DNA of 25,625 nucleotides from Blastocladiella britannica. Its lineage: Eukaryota; Blastocladiomycota; Blastocladiomycetes; Blastocladiales; Blastocladiaceae. The DNA lies in the NCBI GenBank assembly GCA_025349905.2, contig MU624757.1, positions 1 to 25,625 on the forward strand, read 5' to 3'. Position 1 is the stretch's first letter. Each line of letters starts with the position of its first letter. Made by a program: the position numbers and the translations under genes. Shown here in pieces: positions 1 through 10,245 of the stretch. The notes beneath the pieces were generated by a model that was not told where the DNA came from, ran no database searches, and saw nothing but the letters and a program-made list of their open reading frames with translations.

Positions 1-128
1 TGGTTCACGTTCGCACTGACACTTCATGGCGAATACATAGGACGTTTGCGTAACCTTTACAAAACACATCTCATACTGCTTTATATACGAATATAAGAAA
101 AAAAAAACCCGGATTTTATATTCTATTT

Positions 129-3100
129 CTATGCGTCAGGAACAAGTGACCGAGCCGAACAAACAAACGACTCGAGCGACCTCGTTGTTGGACCAAGTTG
201 AGCAGCGCAGTCCGTCTAGCAAGATCCACTATTGGTTAGTACTGCGATCTTCATACAGAAAGGGGTTACACGTACGATGAGCAAGTGTACGGCCTTTTCA
301 ACCTTGCACAGCCGCTCCACCGCCTTTTCCATATCGGCGACCCGCTCCTCGGGCGTCGGCTTGAGAAACACGTACTTGGACTCCTTGATGCTCTGGTACC
401 GCTTTGTCTTTTTCTGCCACAACGAGACCTCGGAAAACAACGCGGCCTTGGTATCCAAGTGGAGCTGGATATCGCCCACAATCGTCGCCTGGTCGCGACG
501 CATGGCGTCCAGCACAGCAGCAGCCTCGTCGACCTGCGAGTGAGCGCGGCCGAGCGCCTCGTTCAAGGTCGCGATATCCCGGTCGACGTCGCGCAAGTCG
601 CCCAGCGTGGCCTTAAGCTGCCGGTTCAAGTCCGAAATGGCCTTGTTGATGGTTGCCTGCGTGTACCCTTTTCCACGCAGCTTGGCCCGCACCGCAATCG
701 TCTCGCGCCGAGTCACGGCCTTTTCCATCTCGGTGATCAGCTTCTCTTGTACGCTCTGCAAATTGGCCAGTCGTAACTCCATGCGGTGGATCTCGGCTGT
801 CATTTCCTGAATCTCTTGCGCGCCAATATTGGGATCGAGCGCCTCGCGCGTCTCCTTGGCCAGCTGGATCTTCTTTTCCCATAGCATGATCTGTTGCTCG
901 ATATCGAGCAGGCCGGACAGAGCTCGGTCCTTTTCGGACTTGAGGTTGCGCACTTGTTGCTCCAGTCGGACGGCCTCGAGCTCGGCTTCCTGTGTATCAT
1001 TGAATCTGGTTAGCTCCAAAATATAAATATAAATAAATAAAGATGTATGCACCTTGAGCCGGTACCGGAACTCGTGCTCCAATCCCAGAGTAGACTCACC
1101 GAGCACCGCTTGGAAATTGGACTGCTTGGAGATGAGGGTGTTCATCTTGATCATCTCGTTCTGCAGGGCCTTGATTTGGCGTGAGTGCCGCTTGATCTCC
1201 TGCTCCTCATTGTCGAATTCCTGGTTGATCATGGCCCGCTTGCGCGTCAGGATCGTGTGGCGCATCTTGAGGGTCGAGATTTGCTCGGCCAGCTCGGACG
1301 CCTTCTTGGTCGACGTGACCAGCTCGTTCTGGGTGCGCAGCCAGAACTGCTGCAGTTCCCAGCACTCCTTGTCCTTGGACGAGATGGACTTGGACAAGTT
1401 GTGGATGGTCGCTTCGAGCGGGCCCAGCGCCTCGTCGTTGGAGTTGCCCAGGAACTGCGACAGCTTCTTGTTGAGCAAGTCAATCTCGGACTGCTTTTTG
1501 ACCATTTCGTCGTTGCCGCGGCGGATCTCGACCTCGTACTTTTCAATGGTCTGGTTCTTGCCCGAAATCAGCGAGTCGAGGTTCCCGAGCTCGGCCCGCA
1601 ACCCACGAATCGACTCGGCGACATTCGACCCCTCGAGCTTGATGGCCGCCACCTGGTTCTCTGCCGCCGCCACGTCGCCCTCCTTGTCGTGAATCGACTG
1701 CGTGAGCTTGCGCGCGTCCTTGATGCTGCCCATGACGCCCTTATCGATGCCCATCTGGTGCTGCATTTGCTCGGCGATCTCACGCTCCACCTTGGTGACT
1801 TTTTGCTGAAACCCGAGCACTTGCTTTTTGAGCACGTTGATTTCGTTGACGAGCGTCTGCCGGGTATGGCTGACGCGTTTGGCGTCGGCCTCGGCGGCCT
1901 CGAGCGCGCGCTGCAACCCCGAGTACTGCGACCGCAGCCCGCTGCGCTTCTCGCCAATCTGCTTGATCTGGTCCTGCAAGTACTCGGCCTCGGTGGTCAA
2001 CTTGTCGTGCAACAACGACAACGTCTCGTTCTCGACCGCCATAGTGGCCAGCGTCGTCTTATACCCGGCCAGCTCGGTGTCCATGGTCAGCAGCCGCTCG
2101 TTCTCTTTCCGCACCGCCACGTCCATGGCCGCCAGCACGTCCTGCCGCCGCTGCATGCCAATCAGGCCCGACTTCCACTGATGGAACAGCTGCCGCTTTT
2201 CAAACACGATGGCCTCCATTTCGGCGTTTGCTTCCTGAATGGCCGAATGCAACACCCGAATCTCGGCCTGCTGCACGCCCGTCTGCTGCTCAATGGTCGC
2301 CCGCTGGTCCTTTAACCGCTCGAGCCGCTGCGACAGCTGGTGAATGTAGAAATCCTGCTTGCGCTTCTCCTGCTCCTGTTTCAGCAAGTCCTCCTCGGAC
2401 TTGAGCGTCACCCGGCGCGTGGTGGCCAGCCGCGACTTCATCTCGTCGTGGTACAGCTGCATCTGGCCCAGAGTTCGGGCCAACCCTTCGAGCTCTTGCT
2501 TGCGCGCCTCCAGCGCCTTGTGCGACCCGGCCAGATCGGCGCGCTGCTTTTCGGTGGCGGTCCGGGCATCGGCGGCTCCGCGCTCGGCCTTCTTGCGGTG
2601 CGACTGGATCACCGAGTACGCCGCGTGCGAGTCCTCGAGCGCCGTCTGTTGTTTGGCCAGCTGTTGCTGGAACGAATATAACTCTACGCCCACTTGTTCG
2701 CGCTCCTCTTTGGTGCGTTTGAGCGCTTCTTCCTGGTATTAAACGCATTTTGAGTTCTTTCCATTTCCTTTTACAAATATAATGAGATGTCAACCTTTTC
2801 CCGAATCTCAAGCGTGAGCCGATCGTCCACGGACGTGAGCTGCGCAAGCAACCGGTCCTGCACGCGCTTCATCAGCGGGTTGTCCGGGTCCATGAGCGCC
2901 AGGTTTTCTTGCAAGAGACCCGAGAATCCTTCATCGTTGTTACTTTCCACTGGCACAGGTTCGTCTCCTTGCGAATCAGCGGCCATGGCACGTTGCATGA
3001 GAGCTGCCATGGCCGAGGATAGATCGGTATCGCGGTTGTCGTTCAGTGATGGTGGATCTACCACGGTTCCAAGGACGGGGATCGGCTTCAGCGGCGCTGG

Positions 3101-3187
3101 TTTTTGGAATCCGGTTGGGAGCGGCGGGAGATCGTGCGCGTCATAGTCGTCCTCATTGATGGGGGAGGGATGCAGCGCTGGATCCAT
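129..3187 (-). CDS. CCDC40: CCDC40-like axonemal 96-nm ruler coiled-coil protein
   Basis: Four exons are read on the minus strand: 2795-3187, 1053-2732, 276-989 and 129-215, giving 957 aa. Introns are 62, 63 and 60 bp. The 63-bp intron (990-1052) lacks an in-frame stop, so unspliced reading adds 21 residues. Residues 1-60 are acidic and proline-rich; from about 100 to 930 the protein is almost unbroken heptad coiled coil. The GVELY-x-x-QQQLA segment near residue 146 and the late RYQSIKESKY segment resemble CCDC40 (Chlamydomonas FAP172) as I recall it. In other organisms CCDC40 pairs with CCDC39 to set the 96-nm repeat and to dock inner dynein arms and the nexin-dynein regulatory complex in motile cilia. 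The last intron has GTACGT, TACTAAC and TAG spaced normally and gives a clean 28-aa end; unspliced reading would stop at 216. Another long axonemal coiled-coil protein is the alternative. Confidence 0.82.
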
Positions 3188-3621
3188 AGTTTAATTTGGC
3201 TGTTTGAAATTCAATGGAAAAAGAGATATTCTTGGGAAATGCCAACTTAATTGGGAGAGTGAGATGAGAACTTCCATAATCACACCAGCATCGCTCTCGT
3301 CGGGGTGGTGGTTCGGGGAATGGACCCCCGCCCCTACCCCACCCCCACGCCCATAAGTCATCATTTGCATGATTTGATCCACCGATTATATTTTATTTAA
3401 CGGATATTTTATGCAAACATAAAAGATTACAGGTAAGCCACCAAGCGGACGCCACGACAAGCAATTCCGGCGGCGGACAGCGGACGGACGCCTAAATATT
3501 TTTTTTCCATTGTTCTTGTGATGGTGCGGCACACTACCGCGAGCACTATAAAGACGGTGCTGGTCCGCTGCTCCTGACGGGTGGTTCGCTTGGTTCGCTT
3601 GATACATACTTTTATTCCAAA
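3188..3621. promoter_or_regulatory. 434-bp divergent intergenic region
   Basis: This gap separates the start codons of the CCDC40-like gene and the multi-TM gene, so it should hold both promoters and 5' UTRs. It contains a C-rich run at about 3324-3351 and an immediate direct repeat of GGTTCGCTT near 3584-3601. I found no convincing RFX X-box, tRNA or further ORF. Short reading frames on the minus strand at 3191-3694 show no recognisable protein. Confidence 0.5.
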
Positions 3622-4799
3622 ATGGCACCAGTACGACTCCAACACCCTTGGCCGCGGAAATAGACCCTAACTGACCCCCAATACCAACAGTCAAGCTGGT
3701 CCACCGCCAGTTTCACCTCCGGCGTCAGCGTAGCCCTCGACGTATCGACCGTCGTCGCGTCCATTTCCCTGTACCGCGGCGCCAGCCAGTCGCATTTCTA
3801 CCTATGGCTCGCACTCGCCGCATTCGTGCACATAGTCGACCAGCTTGGGAACGACTTGTCGGTGGTATGGAACAACGGGTTTGACGACGAGAACAAACCA
3901 ATTCCCAATATCGGGCTCAACGTGCTCGGCATCATTGCGGCCATGTGCGGCGGGGTCGGGTTTGTGACGCTCAACATGTCAAGGTACGTTTTTTTTTTGG
4001 GTTTATATGTTTCAGCTTTACTTTTTTAGCTCACACTTTCCCTGTTTTTTTTTTGCAGATTCTACAGTATCGGGATTACCCGAATGCCGGCCATGACCCG
4101 CGTATTGGCAGTCGCCACGGCCGTCTCGGTGCTCCTTTGCGTTGCCAACAACGTCATGTACGTTGCCGCGTTTATTGCGCAGGCGGGCAACAAGGATTCG
4201 GGGCTGGCGGCCCTGATCCCAAAGCTCGATACCGTTTTTACCAGTGCGTATCGCTTTTTCAATGATTCTCAAGAACCAAAAACTCATATCAAAACCTCCC
4301 AGTCTGGTCCATCTACGACTCGCTCGTGAACCTGTCCATATCCATGGCATTTCTCTCCCTCCTGAAAAACATGTCGATCGCGTCGGGCGCAACCAGCCTT
4401 CGCAAAGGGTTCACCGACATGTTGGTTCGCGTGCAATGGGTGCTGGTCATTGAAGCGGGCGTGATGGTGCTGGCCAACCTCTATGACCTATTCCTTCCTG
4501 ACCTGGACTCGGACATGGCCGCGGTCTACATTGCCGAGTCCTTACGGCTGCGCATGTTTGTCATGTTCCTGCTGACGCTGTCCCGGATGCTCAAAAAGAA
4601 GATCCCGCCGTCGAACGCCGCGAGCACCACGATGAACGGTAACCCGAACCACCGGGCCGGATTGGTTGGGGGGGCGTTCCCGCTTAGCACGTACGTTGCG
4701 TCCAAGCCGATGGCGCAGCAGCACGGACAGCACCACCATTCGTCGTCGGGGCCTAGCCATAACCAGTCGTCGTCCGGGGATTATGCGACGCCGTTGTGA
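3622..4799 (+). CDS. Unrecognised multi-pass (6-7 TM) membrane protein
   Basis: Four exons are read: 3622-3630, 3691-3983, 4059-4243 and 4303-4799, giving 327 aa. The first exon encodes only Met-Ala-Pro; its intron (GTACGA to CAACAG) carries a CTAAC-type branch site. Later introns keep phase and rebuild a continuous hydrophobic protein. Candidate membrane segments lie near residues 14-31, 38-55, 77-97, 116-141, 161-183, 206-227 and 243-259. The last contains arginines and is less certain. The N-terminus is short and has no classical signal peptide. After a KKK stop at about 260, a 65-residue tail rich in Ser, His, Gln and Asn follows, probably cytosolic and disordered. The topology resembles a seven-helix receptor, but I see no GPCR signature and no retinal lysine in the last segment. 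I do not recognise the family and assign no function. The ATG has an A-rich upstream context and was chosen because it starts the only model with continuous phase. Confidence 0.7.
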
Positions 4800-5037
4800 G
4801 TATTTGTTGTTTTGTTCCCAGGTGAATCCATTCCATGATCCATTGAATGTTGTCGTTTGTGTGTAAATAGATCCAAAATTTTGATGAAATGAATTCGATT
4901 TTCATTTGAAGCGAGGAAAATCATGGATTGCAAGCCCCGAAACGGAGAAGTGAGAATTGACAGACGATCGGAATCATTTCGACTCCAGAAGAAAGAAAGG
5001 GAAAGAAAAAAAAGCAAATGGACGACGATACGACATC
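4800..5037. other. Convergent 3' intergenic region
   Basis: This 238-bp gap lies between the stop codons of the plus-strand membrane protein gene and the minus-strand nuclease gene. It is AT-richer than its flanks, with a purine tract near 4980-5015. It should contain both 3' UTRs. No gene is visible. Confidence 0.5.
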
Positions 5038-6607
5038 TTACTCGTTCGGGTTGAAGATCGCTTCCAAGAGCGCAGCAAGACGAACACCACTACACATAAA
5101 AGGCGTCAGTCAATATGCCAAACAAGAAAAAAAGAATACAAGACATATACCCCATAGTCACCGACTTGAGCACCACGGGCAGATTGCGCTCATAGTACTC
5201 CCCACTCAGATCCCCATCTTGGTACCCTTGCCAGACGTTCCCGCAGTTGAGCTGGTCGATTCCAAACGCCCAGAACTCGGGACACATGATCTTGTCCAAC
5301 GGCTTCAAGCTGGTACCGGCCGAGGAAGCACCGCCGCCATCCAGCGGCGACTGGGAGCCACCTACAGGGGGTGCAATCGCCAGCGGGGTCTTGGGCATCG
5401 GGCAGGTAGCCCATGTCTGAGTAACATTTTGAACGAATAAGCACAATAAAGGAAAACCACAGCAAGACAACATACATCGGCCTCCTCGCGCCACTCGACC
5501 TGCCGTTTCGCCAGCAGCACCTGCGTCAGGTACACTTCCGATCCTTTGTAGTCCTGCGAGATCGCACGCTCCAGCATCGCATAGTCCCACAGCCCGTGCA
5601 AGTTCATGTGCTTGCCCGCAAACAACACGGGAGCATCGTTCCCGCCCCGCAACTTGCCTGACAAGTGTAGCGGCTGGTGCACGTCCTGCACCAAGTGCAC
5701 CAGGAACTTGAGCGCCTCGGCCGGCGAGTACGCGTGCTCTCCCGGTGGGGATCCTGGTGGCGTGTTCGGGGGCGTGCCGGGGGTACGTGGCGGCGGCGAC
5801 GGTTGGCGGGGGTTACCACCCGGAGGACGGGTGGGCGGGGTCGGACGACTAGGACGACGGCGGCGGCGGCGGCGCCGACGCTGGACGTGCAGGCCCTCGG
5901 ACCCGACTACCAACGACACTTCCGCATCATCACTGCCTTCACTATCGGTGGCGGCTGGAACCAACTTGAGATCCACTACCAGCTGCTTGATGCGATCCCA
6001 CCCGGCGGCCTGCAAGAGCGTTCGACCGCGATGCTGCTCGGCGACTGGGGCCGGTTCGGGTTCCTTATATCCGTTTTCCTGGTACTTGACCAAGATTTCG
6101 GTAAAGTCTATCCAAAGCGGATCGTTGTTCCTGTGAGCGGAAAATCTCGGGCGCCACCACAAATATGAACAACTCAAAAAAAAAAAAAAAAGAACGTACT
6201 GCGAATGGCCGCAATCACGCAGTTCCCGTCGGGGCAGTCGCGCGCAAAGATGTACGAGCACGAAAAGGGCGGGTCGTCGTGCGCGTCCGAGTAGTGCAGC
6301 GGCGCAGTGTACCGGAATCGCGGAGTCGACTTGACCTCGTCCGCCCACGACGACACTTGCGAAATGTCGCCGTTGACTTCGGGCAGGATCTTGGCTAGCG
6401 CCGCCTTGGTGGTCTCTGAAACCAGTTGCATTGCGACCCGGCCCGTCAGCGAGTGGCCTAGTTTGTTATTATTGCAATCAGGTATGGTCGTTGAGATCGG
6501 AAGCAAAGAGCATATGCATTTATACCATTGCGGCCCCAGGCTTCGGCCGACGGCGTCAGGAGTGCAAGCACGACAAGTAGCAAGAGAACGGGGTAAACCA
6601 TGCCCAT
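5038..6607 (-). CDS. Secreted S1/P1-type zinc nuclease with Arg/Pro insert
   Basis: Five exons are read: 6526-6607, 6196-6457, 5476-6130, 5151-5416 and 5038-5089, giving 438 aa. A signal peptide (residues 1-23) ends just before Trp24, as expected because S1/P1 enzymes bind zinc through the mature N-terminal tryptophan. The three-zinc site appears complete: W24, H29 (WGxxGH), D67, H82, H260, D264, H270, H293 and D297. The last exon restores the family ending GVRLAALLEAIF. Family members cut single-stranded DNA and RNA, release 5'-nucleotides and act outside the cell or in the secretory pathway. The spacing from H82 to H260 is 178 residues against 56 in nuclease P1 (H60 to H116), so about 120 residues are inserted. 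The insert holds an Arg9 run and Pro-rich repeats. Intron 2 needs a GTTCTT donor to keep frame; the nearby GTACGT would break it. The family call is firm. Confidence 0.92.
5854..5880 (-). repeat. CGN-codon tract encoding nine arginines
   Basis: This short GC-rich tract, containing (CGG)5 on the plus strand at 5858-5872, encodes Arg199 to Arg207 inside the nuclease insert. Downstream in the gene it continues into a proline-rich stretch down to about 5735. It looks like an expanded simple-sequence region. Confidence 0.8.
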
Positions 6608-6761
6608 TCCTTTTGGTTGCGTGGAGTGTATAGAGATAGGGGGGGAGGATAAAAGATATCGGGCGAGTTTGGGGTGTCAGTGGAGTGTGTATGCGAGTGG
6701 AATGAATAGAGTGAAGCGAGTTTTGGAGTGATGAGAAAGAGAGTTTTTTTTGTTGCATTTG
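6608..6761 (-). promoter_or_regulatory. Nuclease promoter and PEX5 3' region
   Basis: This 154-bp gap separates the PEX5 stop from the nuclease start, both on the minus strand. It must serve as the PEX5 3' end and the nuclease promoter. It is CT-rich on the coding strand. No defined element is recognised. Confidence 0.4.
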
Positions 6762-9029
6762 TTATTGTTCTTGCTCGAATGCCGCCCGCAGCGCAGGGTA
6801 GTTGCGCTCGCTGCACATGGTTGCCCACGTATCCTTGTTCATGAGCAAGCACGCCATACGCAGCGTGTCCCAGACGCCCGAGCTCGCAAACCCAGACGTG
6901 ACCCCACCTGCAGCATCCGGCCCACTGCCACCGCCGCCCGCATCCGAGCTCTGCAGCGCAAGCGACTCGAGCAAGTGATGAGCGGCCTCGCGGTGCTGCC
7001 CCTGGTTGATGCACGCGATAGCCAAGTTGTACCGGGCCCGAATGTACGACGGGTTGATGGCCAGTGCGTGAAAGTACGCGTCCATGGCGCGCGAAGCGTC
7101 GTGCGAGTTGGCCAGTGTGGCCCCGAGCTTGTTCCACAGCAAGTAGTCGTCGGGCCGCGCGCCCAGTGCCGCTCGGAAACAGTCGGCGGCCTTGTCATAC
7201 TCCTCCGAGACATTGAACAGCACCCCCAGCCCGATCTGCACATCGGCGTCAAACACCTCGCCGCCCATGGCCGCGGCCTCTAAGTACAATGCCGAGACAT
7301 CTGCAAACGAGTCGTCGGTCTTGGGCACCGCCGTCATCAGGTGCGCGTACGTCGGGCTGTGCGCGATCCATTGCCGCAGCGAATCGAGCGCGGGCTCTGG
7401 GTGGCCCTCGTTGGTGTAGCTGACCGACAGGGCGATCCATGCGTCCTGTTGCGCTTGGTCGCGCTCCAGGGCACGCCGAAGCGCCGAGATCGCCTGCCGC
7501 TCGCGCTCATTCTCTTGCTGCTTGATACCTACATATACATAATGTGTCAATAAACGAATCATGTAAAAAATATTTAAAAAAACATACCAAGCAATGCCCA
7601 AGCACGGGCATCGTCAGGGTCCATGGAGACGCGCGCCTCAAGCGCGAGAATCGCCTCAGCCAGCGGCATTTCGTGGAGCGGGAGCTGCCGCAGCCGCTCA
7701 ATACTCTCGCGAACAAACGGATTCGCCGGCTCAAACTCGTACTGCGCGTACTCGGGCAAGTCGAGGTTCCAAGCCGAGAGCGTCGGGTCGCCGCGGGCCA
7801 GCCGCTCAAACTCCTTGGACCATTGGGTGTCGTCACCCAGCAGTCCCGATGGGCCATTGGCGAAATCAAAGTCCTCGGCCCAGTCGGCCTCGTTGCCCAT
7901 GAACTGGCCGCCAAACTCTTTCGCCCACATGCTCTCGACGTAGTCGTCGGACCGGCCCTCGAACTCGGTCGCCCACTCGGCGTCGCGGGCCGCGCTCGAC
8001 CCGTTGACCACTTTATCGCCCTCGATCTCCACCTCGCGGTCGCGCAGCTGCGTCATGAACTTCATGAACTCGGAGTTGGAGAACTTGGGGTTGCCGTCGG
8101 CCTGCGCGCCTACGGCCTCCAGCAGCTCGCCTGCGGTACGTGCCAGGGACTCGCGGTCGGAGGCGGTGGCCGCAAACTCCTCGGCCCACGCCTCGCCCGT
8201 TGTCGGGTTCGCCGTCGCGTACTGGTCGGCCCACGACGCGGTGTCGTGCGACTCGCGCGCCTGCTCGAACGCGCGATCGAGTGCCGCTGTGTCTTCGGCC
8301 GTCAAGTGCACGGGCGGCGCCGGTGCGGCCGCAAACCGGTCAAACTCGGACGCCCACTGCGGGGCGGCTATGACCATGTAAATGTGAGAATCTCTCTCTT
8401 TTTCAGTCAACAAGATTGAGGTACCTTGGTGTTGTGCATGCTGCTCTCGTGCCGACTGGAACGCGGCATCAAACTCGGCGTGCATGGCCATATCCATCGG
8501 ACCCGCGGCAGCAGGCGGCGCGTGCTGGAACCGCGCAAACTCGGTGTGCCACTCGGGTTGCTTGCCAGCATGCACAAGCGGACCGGCAGCGGCAGCAGCA
8601 GAGGCAGGGCCGGCGATTCCGCCGAGCTCGTCGTGGAGGTCCCGGAACGCAAACGCCGCGTCGGCAGGACGATGCATGCCCGCGGCCGAGGACGGGCCGG
8701 CCACGCCGCCGCGGAGAAACTCTTCCGCGAGCTTTATATTTTTTATTGGGTACTGAGTCAGCACACATGGGTGATCGTGCGCACAGCACACGCAACAAAA
8801 AAAAGGGTAAATGACCGTACATCGTGCTGGCGCATGACATCGGCGCCGGGCCGCTGCTGGCGGAACTGTGGTAGGATGGGGAAGGTGAGTGATTTCGTTG
8901 GGATGTCAGGCAACATAAAAAGAGAGGGTGACGAACACCATGCTGTGGCCCGCCGAACGAGTCCTGGAAGGTGTCGTGGTCGAATTGCTGCTTGAGCGAG
9001 GCAAGCGGGGTCGCGGGTCCGCAGTCCAT
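6762..9029 (-). CDS. PEX5: PEX5, peroxisomal PTS1 import receptor
   Basis: Five exons are read: 8937-9029, 8821-8865, 8425-8752, 7588-8367 and 6762-7528, giving 670 aa. PEX5 binds SKL-type C-terminal signals of matrix proteins in the cytosol and delivers them to the PEX13/PEX14 docking complex. The N-terminus starts MDCG; Cys3 is placed like the conserved cysteine monoubiquitinated for receptor recycling. An AEEFL element at residues 55-59 and eight WxxxF/Y pentapeptides follow (W114, W160, W201, W216, W287, W303, W318, W338), the docking-site ligands. The segment NPKFSNSEFMKF near 248-259 is typical of the family. TPR repeats run from about 370 to 650, including LLGIKQQENERE across the last intron and NxAIACINQG. 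I chose the GTTCGT donor for exon 1 over GTGTTC because it keeps the frame FRQQRPGADVMRQ in exon 2. Family assignment is firm; the exon 2 borders are less certain. Confidence 0.95.
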
Positions 9030-9102
9030 TTTTTGTATGTGCCTTTGAGGTTGGGTGTCGGTTTGAAAGAGGTCTCTCTTTTAACGTTGAGTTGACATCA
9101 TT
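9030..9102. promoter_or_regulatory. 73-bp bidirectional promoter, PEX5/HAUS1-like
   Basis: Only 73 bp separate the divergent start codons of PEX5 (9029) and the HAUS1-like gene (9103). Both core promoters and 5' UTRs must fit here or extend into each other's transcribed sequence. A short inverted repeat, AAAGAG and CTCTTT with a 4-base spacer, lies at 9066-9081. No TATA box is evident. Confidence 0.5.
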
Positions 9103-10245
9103 ATGTCAGATTTCGCTCGGGTACGGCGCGGACCGAAGCCAAAATCACACATGCTCGATTTTCAGGGGCTGAGACCTTTGTGTATAATAGCTCGAGCCGG
9201 CCCTTTGCCGCATCCTCGGCACCGTGGCACCACCGCCTTACGAACAGACCGCCGACACTGGCGCACGACTACAAGCGCTGGTTGCCGATCACCACGCGCT
9301 CGAACAGGCTCTGCAAGCGCGTAGAGAAGCTGCGTCTGCCCTCGAGGCACTGCTGGCTGCCGATGGTATACTTTTATATGCCTCGACCAAGTCGGTGTAC
9401 TGTACTGACATTCCACAAACAAGAACAGCAACGGCCCTGGACGCGACCCTGCGCGCAAACCATTTCGATCCGGACGCACCAATGCCCAAACAGGCCGCGT
9501 TTTACCTCGATGCACTCACCGAACTGGCACTGGCGTTGGAGAGCATCAACGTCTCGACTCCTGGGTACCTCTTTTGCGTTACGCTGGACTGGACTCAACC
9601 GGACTCACGATAATGGGCTCAGACTCATGGCCGCGGTCACTGCACGCGATTTGAACGAGTGCCAGATGTTGGAGGCATTGGTCGATGCCACTGCCCATGC
9701 CGACACGGCCGATCGCCTGGTTCCAGTGCTCGCATCGTACACTGCGCGACTTGACGCGTTCGTATTTTTTTCTTTACTCGGTTCCCGTGCTGGATCGCAT
9801 GACCAAAAATAATCAATAGTGCACTTGCCGAAATGCGCCCAGCGCTCGCCGACACGGTTACTGATCATGCGGCATTCACGAAATCGTTGGTCGAAACCGA
9901 GGGCAAGGCAGAAGAGTATGCGGCACGCACCGCGGCGCTCTCCTCCTCTGGGTCTGGCGACGGTGCGACTTCTTTAGCCGAGATTCATGTGCTGGCCGAC
10001 GCGGTGCACCGGGTCGACGCCGAGACGAGGGCACTGGATAATCACCTGGTTGCGCTCGCGGGCATCCCGCCCGATCTCTTGCTTGCACAGCTCGAACTCG
10101 ACAAGGAAAAGCAGATCCTGGTTCGCACTCCTTCCTTTTTTTGTATATTTACCCTATTAAACACGATAAAAACACACAGGACGACTTGATTCGAGAGCGA
10201 GAGGACTTATTGCTGGAATTTGGACGGGGCCTTATGCAGGATTAG
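9103..10245 (+). CDS. HAUS1: HAUS1-like augmin complex subunit
   Basis: Six exons are read: 9103-9120, 9191-9365, 9429-9564, 9623-9757, 9820-10120 and 10180-10245, giving 276 aa, against about 278 for human HAUS1. The six-residue first exon was inferred because the main frame is closed upstream at 9190 and has no ATG; joining at TAATAG opens it. The spliced protein matches my memory of HAUS1 along its length: LCRILGTVAPPPYE near the start (HAUS1 LKKIFG..P.YE), FYLDALTELALALES centrally (HAUS1 YLNALVDSAVALE), and a final LLLAQLELDKEK helix. It is mostly alpha-helical coiled coil. In other organisms augmin recruits gamma-tubulin to spindle microtubules to make branches. The gene is divergent from PEX5 and its last 14 coding bases overlap the WDR6 coding end. 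Family call rests on remembered patterns and length, so it is probable rather than certain. Confidence 0.72.
10232..10245. other. Convergent coding overlap, WDR6 and HAUS1-like
   Basis: The HAUS1-like TAG is at 10243-10245 and the WDR6 TAA is at 10232-10234 on the other strand. The two final coding exons therefore overlap by 14 bp, and each 3' UTR must run antisense to the other gene's coding sequence. Confidence 0.7.

Noticed and set aside
1185..2315. 376-codon plus-strand frame inside CCDC40
   Set aside because: It mirrors the coiled-coil coding strand (Leu/Val/Arg-rich antisense of Glu/Lys/Gln codons) and has no independent support.
3584..3601. tRNA B-box-like GGTTCG repeats
   Set aside because: The bases after GGTTC do not fit a B box, and there is no A box or cloverleaf around them.
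3188..3621. RFX X-box for the ciliary gene
   Set aside because: I looked for a GTNRCC/GGYAAC pair near the CCDC40 start and found none.
3622..4799. Microbial rhodopsin or rhodopsin-cyclase
   Set aside because: The last hydrophobic segment lacks the retinal-binding lysine pattern and there is no cyclase domain after the helices.
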